This document shows positions 34,693-43,186 of a stretch of 64,000 nt of DNA, in pieces. A program made the translations under genes and the position numbers. Within the stretch, counting starts at the first letter, position 1; each line of letters starts with the position of its first letter. This DNA is from Rhizobium johnstonii 3841 (lineage in GTDB: Bacteria > Pseudomonadota > Alphaproteobacteria > Rhizobiales > Rhizobiaceae), in the NCBI RefSeq assembly GCF_000009265.1, contig NC_008380.1, forward strand, positions 3,663,501 through 3,727,500. The letters are read 5' to 3'. The notes beneath the pieces are model-generated. The model was not told where the DNA came from. It was given only the letters and a program-made list of their open reading frames with translations, and did no database searches.

Positions 34693-35646
34693 TTGAGAAA
34701 ACTTTCGACATTGGCGATCCTTTTCGCCGCTACCGCCTTTCTTGCCGGCGCCCGCCTGCCCCCGCAAGGCCCGATGCCCGAACCTCGGCCAGATGCCGGG
34801 CAGGCGACCAACCCCACCTCCCCGTCCTCGGAAAAGGCGGAACCGCCCGCGCCCGAAGAGGTCCCGGCCCCTCAGCCGAAACCCGATCTAAAGGATCCGG
34901 AGGCACCGGCATCGAGCCAGCCGCCAGCCCCGCAGGCCGCACCGTCAAAGCCCGGGCCGGCAGAGCCGATGCAAGGTCCGCCACGACCGCCGGGCAGCCC
35001 CGAAAGCTCGCAGTCGCCGACGGAAGAAGGTAAGCCGCCCGGCGAGCAGACACTGGAAGAGCAGGATCTGACGATTGAGCCCGAAAGCGATGCCGAGCAT
35101 GCCGAATGCACGGCCGCGCTCCAGGCCCTGGGCGTCGTCTTTAAGGACACGCCGCGCATCGACGACGGTAACGGCTGCGGCGTCGACAAGCCGATCATCG
35201 TCTCCGAAGCCCTGCCCGGCATCAAACTGAAGCCGGAGGCGACGATGCGCTGCCCGGCGGCACTCGCCCTTGCCCGCTGGATGAAGGACAGCGTCATCCC
35301 GGCGGCTTCCGCCGCCCTGCCGGAGCAGGGCCGCATCACGACCGTCAACCAGGCAACGTCCTATATGTGCCGCCTGCGCAACGGCGCCGGAACCGGCAAG
35401 ATCTCCGAACATGCCCGCGGCAACGCCATCGATATTGCGAGCTTCCATTTCGAAAAGGGCGAGGATGTCGCCGTCCGCTCCCGCCGCGAGGATTCGACGC
35501 TGACCGGCGCCTTCCAGCGCACCGTCAGCGCCGCCGGCTGCCTCTATTTCACCACCGTCCTCGACCCCGAAAGCGACGCCGCCCACGAAACCCATTTCCA
35601 TCTCGACGTCATCGAGAGGAAGGGCGGCTATCGTTATTGCCATTAG
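34693..35646 (+). CDS. Extensin-family protein with proline-rich linker
   Basis: A 317-residue secreted protein. A signal peptide (LRKLSTLAILFAATAFLAGA) comes first, then a Pro/Glu/Ala/Ser-rich linker of about 115 residues (PPQGPMPEPRPDAGQA and similar). The C-terminal extensin-like domain (about 155-317) has SYMCRLRNGAGTGKISEHA, GNAID and HFHLDV, resembling the H..D..H zinc pattern of peptidoglycan carboxypeptidases. The start is TTG 34693, with GAGGA upstream. The target is probably cell-wall peptidoglycan, but no reaction is proven. Confidence 0.82.
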   Translation: MRKLSTLAILFAATAFLAGARLPPQGPMPEPRPDAGQATNPTSPSSEKAEPPAPEEVPAPQPKPDLKDPEAPASSQPPAPQAAPSKPGPAEPMQGPPRPPGSPESSQSPTEEGKPPGEQTLEEQDLTIEPESDAEHAECTAALQALGVVFKDTPRIDDGNGCGVDKPIIVSEALPGIKLKPEATMRCPAALALARWMKDSVIPAASAALPEQGRITTVNQATSYMCRLRNGAGTGKISEHARGNAIDIASFHFEKGEDVAVRSRREDSTLTGAFQRTVSAAGCLYFTTVLDPESDAAHETHFHLDVIERKGGYRYCH

Positions 35647-35736
35647 TCATTTCAAAGAGTTGCGCTTCACGCTTGAATCGAGGGCCGAGGTACCCAAATC
35701 GAAGCTGCAGAATGTCAATGGAAGGGCTCACCGCGA

Positions 35737-35919
35737 ATGAGGATCATCGCATGTTACGCGATCTTGGCTCTCGTTTTCTTGGGCATTGGATTCGTCATTA
35801 CCGGCAAACTGCATTGGTTCCTTGCCGTAGGAGTGTTGCTGACAGGCACTTTGGAACGGCTGGTCCTCTGGCTGCTCATCGGTCCCGACGGGAGAAAAGC
35901 CATCGTCTTCGTCTATTGA
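35737..35919 (+). CDS. Small two-span membrane protein (60 aa)
   Basis: This 60-residue protein has two predicted membrane helices (about 4-22 and 27-48) and a short basic-acidic tail. It has no recognised family. The start is ATG 35737 and the ribosome binding site is weak (GGAAGGGC is 14 bases away). It converges with fhs. Coding evidence is limited to the strongly hydrophobic composition. Confidence 0.5.
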   Translation: MRIIACYAILALVFLGIGFVITGKLHWFLAVGVLLTGTLERLVLWLLIGPDGRKAIVFVY

Positions 35920-35944
35920 GACAGCCAGCCAAGCCATCACCGGA

Positions 35945-37624
35945 TCAGAACAATCCCTCGATATAACCCTGGTCGTTCAGGAAAATCCGTTCCGCCGACG
36001 GTGATTTCGGGAGGCCCGGCATCGTCATGATCTCGCCGGTGATGGCGACGACGAAGCCCGCTCCCGCCGAAAGCCGCACCTCTCGCACGGTGACGATGTG
36101 GCCTTCCGGCGCGCCGCGCAGGTTCGGATCGGTGGAGAAGGAATATTGCGTCTTCGCCATGCAGATCGGCAGCTTGCCGTAACCCTGCTCCTCCCATGTC
36201 TGCAACTGGTCGCGCACCGCCTTGTCGGCCGTCACCTCGCCGGCGTGATAGATCTTCGAGGCGACGATCTCGATCTTCTCGAACAGCGAAAGGTCGTCGC
36301 CGTAAAGCGGCTGGAATTTCGCCTGCCCGGATTCGGCCAGTTCCACCACCTTGTGCGCCAGGTCCTCGATGCCGGCCGAACCCAGCGCCCAGTGGCGGCA
36401 GAGAATCGCCTCGGCGCCGAGTCTCGAGACAAATTCCTTGACCGCCGCGATCTCGGCGTCGGTATCCGAAACGAAATGGTTGATCGCGACGACGACGGGC
36501 ACGCCGAATCGGCGCACATTGGCGACGTGCCGGCCGAGATTGGCGCAGCCCTTTTTCAGCGCCGCGACATCCTCCGTGCCGAGATCGTCCTTCTTCACCC
36601 CGCCATTCATTTTCAGCGCTCGGACGGTCGCGACAATGACCGCCGCATCCGGCTTCAGCCCCGCCTTGCGGCACTTGATGTCGAAGAATTTCTCCGCCCC
36701 GAGATCGGCGCCGAAGCCCGCTTCCGTCACCACATAGTCGCCAAGCTTCAGCGCCGTCTTGGTCGCCGTCACCGAGTTGCAGCCATGAGCGATATTGGCG
36801 AAGGGGCCACCATGCACGAAGGCCGGATTATTCTCCAGCGTCTGCACCAGGTTCGGCTGCATCGCATCTTTCAAGAGCACCGCCATGGCGCCGTCGGCTT
36901 TCAGGTCGCGCGCATGCACCGGCGTTCGGTCGAAACGATAGCCGATGATAATGTCGCCGAGCCGCCGCTCCAGATCCTTGAGATCGGTGGCAAGGCAGAG
37001 GATCGCCATCACCTCGGAGGCGACGGTGATGTCGAACCCGCCCTGGCGCGGGAAGCCGTTGGCGACGCCTCCGAGCGATAAGACCATGCTTCTGAGCGCC
37101 CGGTCGTTCATGTCCATCACTCTCCGCCAGGTGATGCGGCGGATGTCGATATTCTCTTCGTTGCCCCAGTAGATGTGGTTGTCGATCATCGCCGCCAGCA
37201 GATTGTGTGCCGAGGTGATCGCATGGAAGTCGCCGGTGAAATGCAGGTTGATGTCTTCCATCGGCACGACCTGCGCATAACCGCCGCCAGCCGCTCCGCC
37301 CTTGACACCGAAGCAAGGGCCGAGCGAGGCCTCGCGGATGCAGACAACGGCTTTCTTGCCGATCCGGTTCAGCCCATCGCCGAGCCCGACCGTGGTGGTC
37401 GTCTTGCCCTCGCCCGCCGGCGTCGGATTGATCGCGGTGACGAGGATCAGCTTGCCATCCTTCTTGCCCGCTTGCGCGGCGATGAACTCGGCGCTGACCT
37501 TCGCCTTGTCGTGACCATAGGGAACGAGCTGCTCGACCGGAATGCCCAGTTTCGCCCCGATTTCGAAGATCGGCTTTTTGGCCGCGGCGCGCGCGATTTC
37601 GATATCGGATTTGATTGATGGCAT
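35945..37624 (-). CDS. fhs: Formate-tetrahydrofolate ligase
   Basis: Fhs makes 10-formyl-THF from formate, THF and ATP. At 559 residues it has the family length. The phosphate-binding loop PAGEGKTTTTVGLGDGLNR is near 65-83. CIREASLGPCFGVKGGAAGG is near 91-110, and the metal/THF motif GDFHAI near 126. The C-terminal VREVRLSAGAGFVVAITG block is near 517. The start ATG 37624 follows CGGGGGAAC. An in-frame ATG at 37678 adds 18 residues outside the family. It stands alone, divergent from UPF0114. Confidence 0.96.
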   Translation of the reverse strand: MPSIKSDIEIARAAAKKPIFEIGAKLGIPVEQLVPYGHDKAKVSAEFIAAQAGKKDGKLILVTAINPTPAGEGKTTTTVGLGDGLNRIGKKAVVCIREASLGPCFGVKGGAAGGGYAQVVPMEDINLHFTGDFHAITSAHNLLAAMIDNHIYWGNEENIDIRRITWRRVMDMNDRALRSMVLSLGGVANGFPRQGGFDITVASEVMAILCLATDLKDLERRLGDIIIGYRFDRTPVHARDLKADGAMAVLLKDAMQPNLVQTLENNPAFVHGGPFANIAHGCNSVTATKTALKLGDYVVTEAGFGADLGAEKFFDIKCRKAGLKPDAAVIVATVRALKMNGGVKKDDLGTEDVAALKKGCANLGRHVANVRRFGVPVVVAINHFVSDTDAEIAAVKEFVSRLGAEAILCRHWALGSAGIEDLAHKVVELAESGQAKFQPLYGDDLSLFEKIEIVASKIYHAGEVTADKAVRDQLQTWEEQGYGKLPICMAKTQYSFSTDPNLRGAPEGHIVTVREVRLSAGAGFVVAITGEIMTMPGLPKSPSAERIFLNDQGYIEGLF

Positions 37625-37735
37625 GGATGTTCCCCCGTCCGACCTCCGCGGAAGCGGAGTCGTTGTTTTTCTCTTCATCGAGATAGCGAAATATCGGCGG
37701 GGTGTGAATAGTGCTGCGCCTTGCCACCGCCACGC

Positions 37736-37836
37736 TTACAGCGCCGCGGGTCTTTCAGACGCGCAAAGGACGCTGTAACACTTTCAATCCTCGCATCGAC
37801 CCGAAAATCGGTTTCGATTTTCGGGTCGATGCGCTA
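37736..37836 (+). repeat. RIME-type intergenic mosaic repeat, copy B
   Basis: The first module (GCGCCGCGGGTCTTTCAGACGC.. AAGGACGCTGTAACACTTTCAAT) is nearly the same as in copies A and C. The second module is a different palindrome, GCATCGACCCGAAAAT..ATTTTCGGGTCGATGC. It lies between the divergent fhs and UPF0114 genes, so it may affect their promoters. Confidence 0.78.
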
Positions 37837-37882
37837 GGCGTTTATGTGGCGGTCAACGATTGCGGCTTCTTAGGGTGAAGAC

Positions 37883-38413
37883 ATGAAAGCATTGGAAATC
37901 TTCGTCGAGCGCATCATCCTGTCGAGCCGCTGGATCCTCGTGGTCTTCTATATCGGCCTGGTGCTGGCGCTCGCCATTTATGCCGTTTCCTTCGGCTACA
38001 AGCTTCTGAAGATTGCCGCCGGCGTTTTCGTGCTGGACGAAGCTGGGATGATCCTTGCCATGCTCAGCCTGATCGACGCGGCCCTCGTCGCAAGCCTGAT
38101 CGTCATGGTGATGATCTCGGGCTACGAGAATTTCGTCAGCCGCTTCGACGAGGCCGACGAGGCCGACAGCGAAGTCTCCTTCCTCGGCAAGCTCGATTCA
38201 GGCAGCCTGAAGATCAAGGTCGCCTCCTCGATCGTCGCCATCTCCTCCATCCATCTGCTGCAGGTCTTTCTCAACGCCGATCAATACGAGGACGGCAAGA
38301 TCATGTGGCTTACCCTCATGCACCTCGCCTTCGTCGCCTCCGCCGTCATGCTCGGCTTCCTCGAGAAGCTGATGAGCGTCACGTCGAAAAATGATCTGAA
38401 GGATAAGGATTGA
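37883..38413 (+). CDS. UPF0114/TIGR00645 family membrane protein
   Basis: A 176-residue YqhA-like membrane protein with about four membrane segments (12-35, 50-75, 112-132 and 142-162). The family block VERIILSSRWILVVFYIGLV opens the protein, and DGKIMWLTLMHLAFVASAV lies near the C-terminus. The function of the family is unknown. A possible promoter region runs through RIME copy B. Confidence 0.86.
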   Translation: MKALEIFVERIILSSRWILVVFYIGLVLALAIYAVSFGYKLLKIAAGVFVLDEAGMILAMLSLIDAALVASLIVMVMISGYENFVSRFDEADEADSEVSFLGKLDSGSLKIKVASSIVAISSIHLLQVFLNADQYEDGKIMWLTLMHLAFVASAVMLGFLEKLMSVTSKNDLKDKD

Positions 38414-38498
38414 CAGGCGACACAGAGGCGCCTTCGGAGCTTGAACAAGCAGCAGCCCGACGCAAAACGCCGAGCTATGCTTGTTTCGCGTCCTGAGA

Positions 38499-40181
38499 TC
38501 AATCGGCCGAAGCAGCAACAGGAACGATCTCTGCCTCAGCTTCTCTGGGGCATCGAAGGCTTTCCTTCGCCTCCGGCCCACAGACATGCAAGCCGGGCTC
38601 TTCATCATAAGGGATGATACCATTGACGATGCCAAGCTCGAGCGCCTGAGAAGGAACTATGATCCTCCCTCGCTCAGTTGATGTGGCGGGCATCACCGTC
38701 TCGTATGTCTCGGCATTGACGCCCATCTCGTCGAAATAAGCGGAAAATCTCGTATATTCTGCCGTCGTGGGCCTGACGAGGCCGATCGAGGAATATCCGA
38801 CAATCCGCGGCGTTCCGCTCATCAGGACAAGAGTACAGCTCGAAAGGCAGTACGCACGGCCGGCAAAGACTTCGCCCTCGGTCAGTCCGCTTTTGGCGAT
38901 GCTGGCTTTGCAACGCGGATCCAGCTTTGGACAATTCGGCAACTGCGTTCTGCCAATCGAGGTCTCCAGACCTGCAGCACGGATCATACGCCCCATCGCG
39001 AAAGCCGCATCCATGTCCCCGCCATTGGATTGAAGGACGATCGGCAGTTTTCTTTCGCCGAGCGTCGCCAACATCGCCTCCAGCCGAGCCGGCGTATCCG
39101 GCGTGATGTCTCCATCCGCAGAGATCCACTGCGTGCACTCTTCCCGGCAGTTGCCATTGGACATCAGGAGGAAGTCCATCGGCTGGGTTTTCGGCAGTTT
39201 CTCGCTTGTCTCTGCGGCCGCATCCTGCACAGGGGCTGGAGATACAGGCGCCTTGGCCACCACAGGGGCTTCGACTACCGGATGGCTGTGACAGACAGCC
39301 TCGGCCACTGCATCTGGGGCGCAGAGCGGCATGCCGGGCCACTCATTGTAGGACAACATGTCCGTGATGAGACCTGTTCGAAGTGCCTCCGTAGCCGGTA
39401 CGATATTGATGTTGTCAGGCGTGGCGCTCATCATCAGACCGATCACATCTGCGCTGACGCCCATTTCCTTCAAATAGGCCGTCAAAGCAGCGGTAGCCTT
39501 CTTTCCAAGTTTGGTGGAACTGCTCTGCCCCGCCACCTTGCGTCCAACCTCCTTGCGGGAGATTTCCTTCTTCTTGCCATTCACGATCTTGTATTCAATG
39601 CGATAGGAAACACGCACCTTGTTGTAGACAGTGGTGATCTGGTGGACGCCGACAAAGGCCCATTGCGACGAGACACGCGACACACCGCCCGCCAACGCCA
39701 GCGGACACGCAGAAAAGCAGTATGCACCTGACGAATAGGTGTAACCGACCGCGCTACCGTCCTTGGCAATAGCGGCTTGGCAGCGCGTATCCCCAACCGG
39801 GCAATCTTTGAGCCGCGTGCCGCCGACCGCCGTTTCCAGCCCGGCCTTGCGGATCATCCGGCCCATCGCATAGGCGGCATCGACGTCGCCGCCTTCGGAA
39901 CGGAAAACGACAGGCAATTTACGGCCACCGATCTTCTTGAGTATTTTTCTCAGCCGCGCGGGCGTATCGGACGTTATACGCCCCTCCGCCGATATCCATT
40001 CCGGACAGTTTTCCTGGCAGAGAAGACTACGCACGAGGATGAAATTCATCGGGGGATGCGCTGCCTTTTTCTCCCCGGCGGCCTGCGAGGTTGCCGCGCC
40101 GATCGGCAAGGTCAAAAGGAGAAAAACAAGTAATAATCTGGAAAATAGACACTTCACCAAAAAGGAAATTGCAAAGCGCAC
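38499..40181 (-). CDS. Secreted protein with two tandem ClpP-like domains
   Basis: A 560-residue protein with an N-terminal hydrophobic signal (about residues 8-34) and two similar domains of the COG3904-like predicted periplasmic type. They occupy about 45-300 and 345-545, linked by a Pro/Ala/Val-rich linker. Both carry an opening block with a conserved Cys pair, then GGDxDAAxAMGRMIRxAGLET, then the putative nucleophile context AYCFSAC (copy 1) or AYCLSSC (copy 2). Copy 1 keeps a histidine (VGVHQI), while copy 2 reads IGLVRP. Copy 1 has a Lys-rich insertion absent from copy 2. The function is unknown. Confidence 0.78.
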   Translation of the reverse strand: MRFAISFLVKCLFSRLLLVFLLLTLPIGAATSQAAGEKKAAHPPMNFILVRSLLCQENCPEWISAEGRITSDTPARLRKILKKIGGRKLPVVFRSEGGDVDAAYAMGRMIRKAGLETAVGGTRLKDCPVGDTRCQAAIAKDGSAVGYTYSSGAYCFSACPLALAGGVSRVSSQWAFVGVHQITTVYNKVRVSYRIEYKIVNGKKKEISRKEVGRKVAGQSSSTKLGKKATAALTAYLKEMGVSADVIGLMMSATPDNINIVPATEALRTGLITDMLSYNEWPGMPLCAPDAVAEAVCHSHPVVEAPVVAKAPVSPAPVQDAAAETSEKLPKTQPMDFLLMSNGNCREECTQWISADGDITPDTPARLEAMLATLGERKLPIVLQSNGGDMDAAFAMGRMIRAAGLETSIGRTQLPNCPKLDPRCKASIAKSGLTEGEVFAGRAYCLSSCTLVLMSGTPRIVGYSSIGLVRPTTAEYTRFSAYFDEMGVNAETYETVMPATSTERGRIIVPSQALELGIVNGIIPYDEEPGLHVCGPEAKESLRCPREAEAEIVPVAASAD

Positions 40182-40661
40182 GATTAAATTGCCTCAGTTG
40201 TACTGAGCATACGCTTAGCAATTGGATTGACTGCCAGCAAGTCGGATTTCGCCGCCTGCTGCCATCCTTCCTATCTCTGTTCTTTCACCGCATTTAGGCT
40301 GAAACAGCGACCCGCTGCGGCCACGTTCACGCAGTTCACCTGCTCAAGCGTAAAGCGCTGCAGGTAAAACCAGTCCACCGCCTTTGCGCCCGTGCCGGAG
40401 AGACCCGAGTTCTTCCCCCGAAACCCTCCCCAGTGATTCTCTCCTTGCCCGGCTGCGCAAGACCATCGCAGTGCCGCCATAAAAGAACTCTGAGGTACCG
40501 CTACGCTATTTTTGCAAGTCGAAACTCAACCGAAGCGCGAACTACTGTGGCTAATTTTTCACAATTCGAATGAATCGGCTTGCGTTAGGTCAATTGGGAC
40601 TAGCATCCCGCCGATTTTCTGTATTTGATAGCGGTAACATTGGGCTGCCGGGGGCGTACAA
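40182..40661. other. Intergenic region holding a putA remnant and luxR-type promoter
   Basis: The 480 bp between the ClpP-like gene and the LuxR gene contain no intact gene. The only recognisable content is a decayed proline dehydrogenase C-terminus on the minus strand (see the pseudogene entry) and presumably the two divergent promoters. Confidence 0.6.
40271..40480 (-). pseudogene. putA: Degenerate 3' fragment of putA
   Basis: The minus-strand frame over 40271-40480 reads ..GLSGTGAKAV..FYLQRFT..EQV..VNVAAAG.. This parallels the C-terminus of the bifunctional proline dehydrogenase PutA (SGTGPKAGG..YL..F..EQT..VNTAAAGGNASLL). The rest of the gene is missing, and several conserved residues (GG, the repeated T) have changed. 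It appears to be a deletion remnant. No ribosome binding site or start of its own is evident. Confidence 0.6.
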
Positions 40662-41387
40662 ATGTCTTACATGACTGCCTCTGAAAGACAGTCATTGCTT
40701 TCGGCAGAACTTTCGACCGCACGAACGCGCAGCCTGTTTGCACAGGCGCTTGGCAGGATCTCTACAGCCTTCGGATTGTCGCATGCGACGCTGATGCACG
40801 CCCCCTCCCCGGAAGATCTTCTCTTGAAACCCCTGCTGATCGAGAGCTCGCTTCCGGCCGCCTATGTCAGGGATTTCGACCGTGCCCACATGATGCGCGG
40901 CTGCCCTTTCGGCGTAAGGTTAAGAGCGTCTGCCGTGCCGCCGGCCTGGCACCTCAACGACGCCTCCAATGGTCAGGCCTTTCCCGCCGAACTTCGTGCC
41001 CTGATGCTGCGCCATGCCATACCGGCAGGCGTTGCCATGCCGACCACTGCAGCCGACGGCCAGCGCTTGGTCTTTTGGTTCTGCGGCGAGCGCGCCGCAC
41101 TCGGCCAGAGCGAGATCAACGAGCTGGTAATGATCATTCTCCATGCACTCGATGCATACAATGCAGTCAAGCGCAACGAGGAATGCGCGCATAACGCGCT
41201 GTCGAACCGAGAACTAGAAGTTGTGCGCTGGACGGCCCAGGGCAAGACCTCGATCGAAATCGGCCAGATCCTCACGCTCTCGGACCATACGGTGAACGCC
41301 TATATGACGAACGCGATCAAAAAACTCGATTGCGTCAACCGCACCCAGTTGGTAGCTAAGGCAATTCGATTGAAGCTGATCAACTGA
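40662..41387 (+). CDS. LuxR-family transcriptional regulator
   Basis: A 241-residue regulator. An N-terminal autoinducer-binding-like domain covers about 15-165, with the aromatic residues W118, Y139 and others plausible for ligand binding. The LuxR-type HTH covers about 181-241 (LSNRELEVVRWTAQGKTSIEIGQIL then DHTVNAYMTNAIKKLD). There is no luxI-type synthase in the window, so it would be a solo receptor. GGGGG lies ahead of the ATG. A PAS-domain gene follows 46 bp downstream. Confidence 0.85.
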   Translation: MSYMTASERQSLLSAELSTARTRSLFAQALGRISTAFGLSHATLMHAPSPEDLLLKPLLIESSLPAAYVRDFDRAHMMRGCPFGVRLRASAVPPAWHLNDASNGQAFPAELRALMLRHAIPAGVAMPTTAADGQRLVFWFCGERAALGQSEINELVMIILHALDAYNAVKRNEECAHNALSNRELEVVRWTAQGKTSIEIGQILTLSDHTVNAYMTNAIKKLDCVNRTQLVAKAIRLKLIN

Positions 41388-41433
41388 GGAATCGGAAGAG
41401 AGTCGGCACGTCGTCCCGTGATCTGGGGGAATC

Positions 41434-41895
41434 GTGCCTCTTCACTTCGAACAGCCCGTTATTGACAAGACAGAGCAATCCCGCGCTCACATCGGCATCA
41501 CCGATGTGGAAGTCGTCCAGATGCTTGCTGCCTATCGTCTTTTCGGCTTCTGGCGTATCGACATCGAGACAGGACATTTCTTTGCAAGCGAGGATGTCCA
41601 CGCGATCTTCGGCCTCTCCTACAGCGACGGCCCTGTCAACCTGACAGAGCTGATGTCGCGCATCCACGAGGAGGATCGCAGCCTGATCGCCCAAACCTTC
41701 GAAGAGGCGAGCCTTCATGGCGTCGGCTTCCATTTCGTTTATCGTGTCGACAACCGGCTTGGCGGCTACAAGCTGGTGCGCAGCGTCGGCCGCTTCCGAA
41801 ACGATCAAAGCGGCGGTGGCATCGTCGGCATCACCTATGAATTCGTCGAGAAGCTGCGTGTCGTCGGCTTCGAGGACAACACGATACCCCGCTGA
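41434..41895 (+). CDS. PAS-domain protein
   Basis: A 153-residue protein with one PAS_3-type fold spanning about 45-145 (YRLFGFWRIDIETGHFFASEDVHAIFG then HEEDRSLIAQTFEEASL and a final VGITYEFVEK). It has no kinase, cyclase or DNA-binding domain. It starts with GTG after TGGGGGA and follows the LuxR gene closely, so it may modulate that regulator. Confidence 0.82.
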   Translation: MPLHFEQPVIDKTEQSRAHIGITDVEVVQMLAAYRLFGFWRIDIETGHFFASEDVHAIFGLSYSDGPVNLTELMSRIHEEDRSLIAQTFEEASLHGVGFHFVYRVDNRLGGYKLVRSVGRFRNDQSGGGIVGITYEFVEKLRVVGFEDNTIPR

Positions 41896-41906
41896 CTCCA
41901 GACGTT

Positions 41907-43037
41907 TTAGCGGTCAAGCACCGAGCGGATCTCGACGAGGTTCGAGCGCACCCTCAGAATATAGAAGCCCATGGTGGCGAGATGGCTCGGCATGATCCAG
42001 CCATCCTCGCGCCCGTTCGAGATGATCGCGGGCTGGATGCGCAGTGCGGCCTGAAACTGCCGCGTCGTGCTGCCCCAGATCGCGCCGAGATTGCGTTCCT
42101 GCACCACCTGCGAGAAATCCGCCTGCGCGGCGGCAAGGATGGCGTAGTAGGCATAGAGCTGGCCATAGGCGAACCAGAATCGGTCGTCGGCGCGGGTGTC
42201 GAACCAGCCGCGATTGTGGTTTTCCGAGCGCTCCGCGAGCATGTCGGACGTGCCGCCGAGATCGTTGGCGATGCGGTCGATGAACTGCATCAGATTGTCG
42301 GCGCGGCCGTCGAAAATGACATTGCAGAGGGCGAGATCGGTGTTGAACTTGCGCAGGCTGCCGATTGCCGAGCGGTAATAGGAAGGCGTCGGCGTTTTCG
42401 GCCCGAAGGGATTGAGCCCGAAATACCAGCTGTTTTCATCAAACTGCAGATTGCCGCGCGCGCTCTGCAGGTCATTGTTAATGCCCGACGTGCCACGCAC
42501 GCGCCCAAGCGTATCGACGAGCTCTGCCGAAGTCCGCCGGACCGCCTGGTTGACGCCGCGCTGGAACGACGCCTTGTTGTCGAGGAAGGGCGTGTGATCC
42601 CAGTCGATGCCGAAGAAGCCCATCTTGTAGAGCAGCATGGAGGAGATCCATGCGTTCTGGTTCACATTGAAATCGGTGAGATCGGCCGCGACGTCGATGA
42701 TCGCCGAGCGTTGGCAGGTCTTCGGCCCCGTCGCATTGGCACCCTCGGCGGCGGGCACTTCCTGCCCGGCGGCAACCTTGCGTTCGGAAAGCCGGTACTG
42801 GTCGACGAAAGCGGTATTGAAATTCGACCAGACCTGCGTCTGCCAGAAGAAATAACCGTAGAGCACGATCAGCAGCGCCACGAAAGCGATGACCGGCAGC
42901 CGGATCATCCAGCTCCGGCGCTGATACCAGCCGTGCGCGGCAAGAAAGGGCCAGAAGGCCCAGGCGGAAAACAGGCGAACCCAGCGGCCGATCATCTGGC
43001 CGATCAGCCTGAAAAAACCGGCTATCCGGTCAAGCAT
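41907..43037 (-). CDS. DUF2333 family protein
   Basis: A 376-residue protein with one membrane segment near residues 48-68 (MIRLPVIAFVALLIVLYGYFFW). A large soluble region with the DUF2333 pattern follows (PRxxQRSAIIDVAADLTDFNVNQNAWISSML; the SAIGSLRKFNTDLALCNVIF region and a SHLATMGFYILRVRSNLVEI C-terminus). It is presumably a periplasmic or membrane-anchored protein of unknown role. It converges with the PAS gene, with 11 bp between the ends. Confidence 0.8.
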   Translation of the reverse strand: MLDRIAGFFRLIGQMIGRWVRLFSAWAFWPFLAAHGWYQRRSWMIRLPVIAFVALLIVLYGYFFWQTQVWSNFNTAFVDQYRLSERKVAAGQEVPAAEGANATGPKTCQRSAIIDVAADLTDFNVNQNAWISSMLLYKMGFFGIDWDHTPFLDNKASFQRGVNQAVRRTSAELVDTLGRVRGTSGINNDLQSARGNLQFDENSWYFGLNPFGPKTPTPSYYRSAIGSLRKFNTDLALCNVIFDGRADNLMQFIDRIANDLGGTSDMLAERSENHNRGWFDTRADDRFWFAYGQLYAYYAILAAAQADFSQVVQERNLGAIWGSTTRQFQAALRIQPAIISNGREDGWIMPSHLATMGFYILRVRSNLVEIRSVLDR

Positions 43038-43186
43038 CGTCGTCTCCTGTCAGGCGAGGCGAACATCGGGACATTGCCGCCCCGCTGCATCCCACATATG
43101 CGCTCGATGGGCCGAGCACAACACGAGCCCTTCGATTTTTCGGAATGAAAGCATTGCGCAAGAGGGTATTGCCTCGCCCCTGCTGG

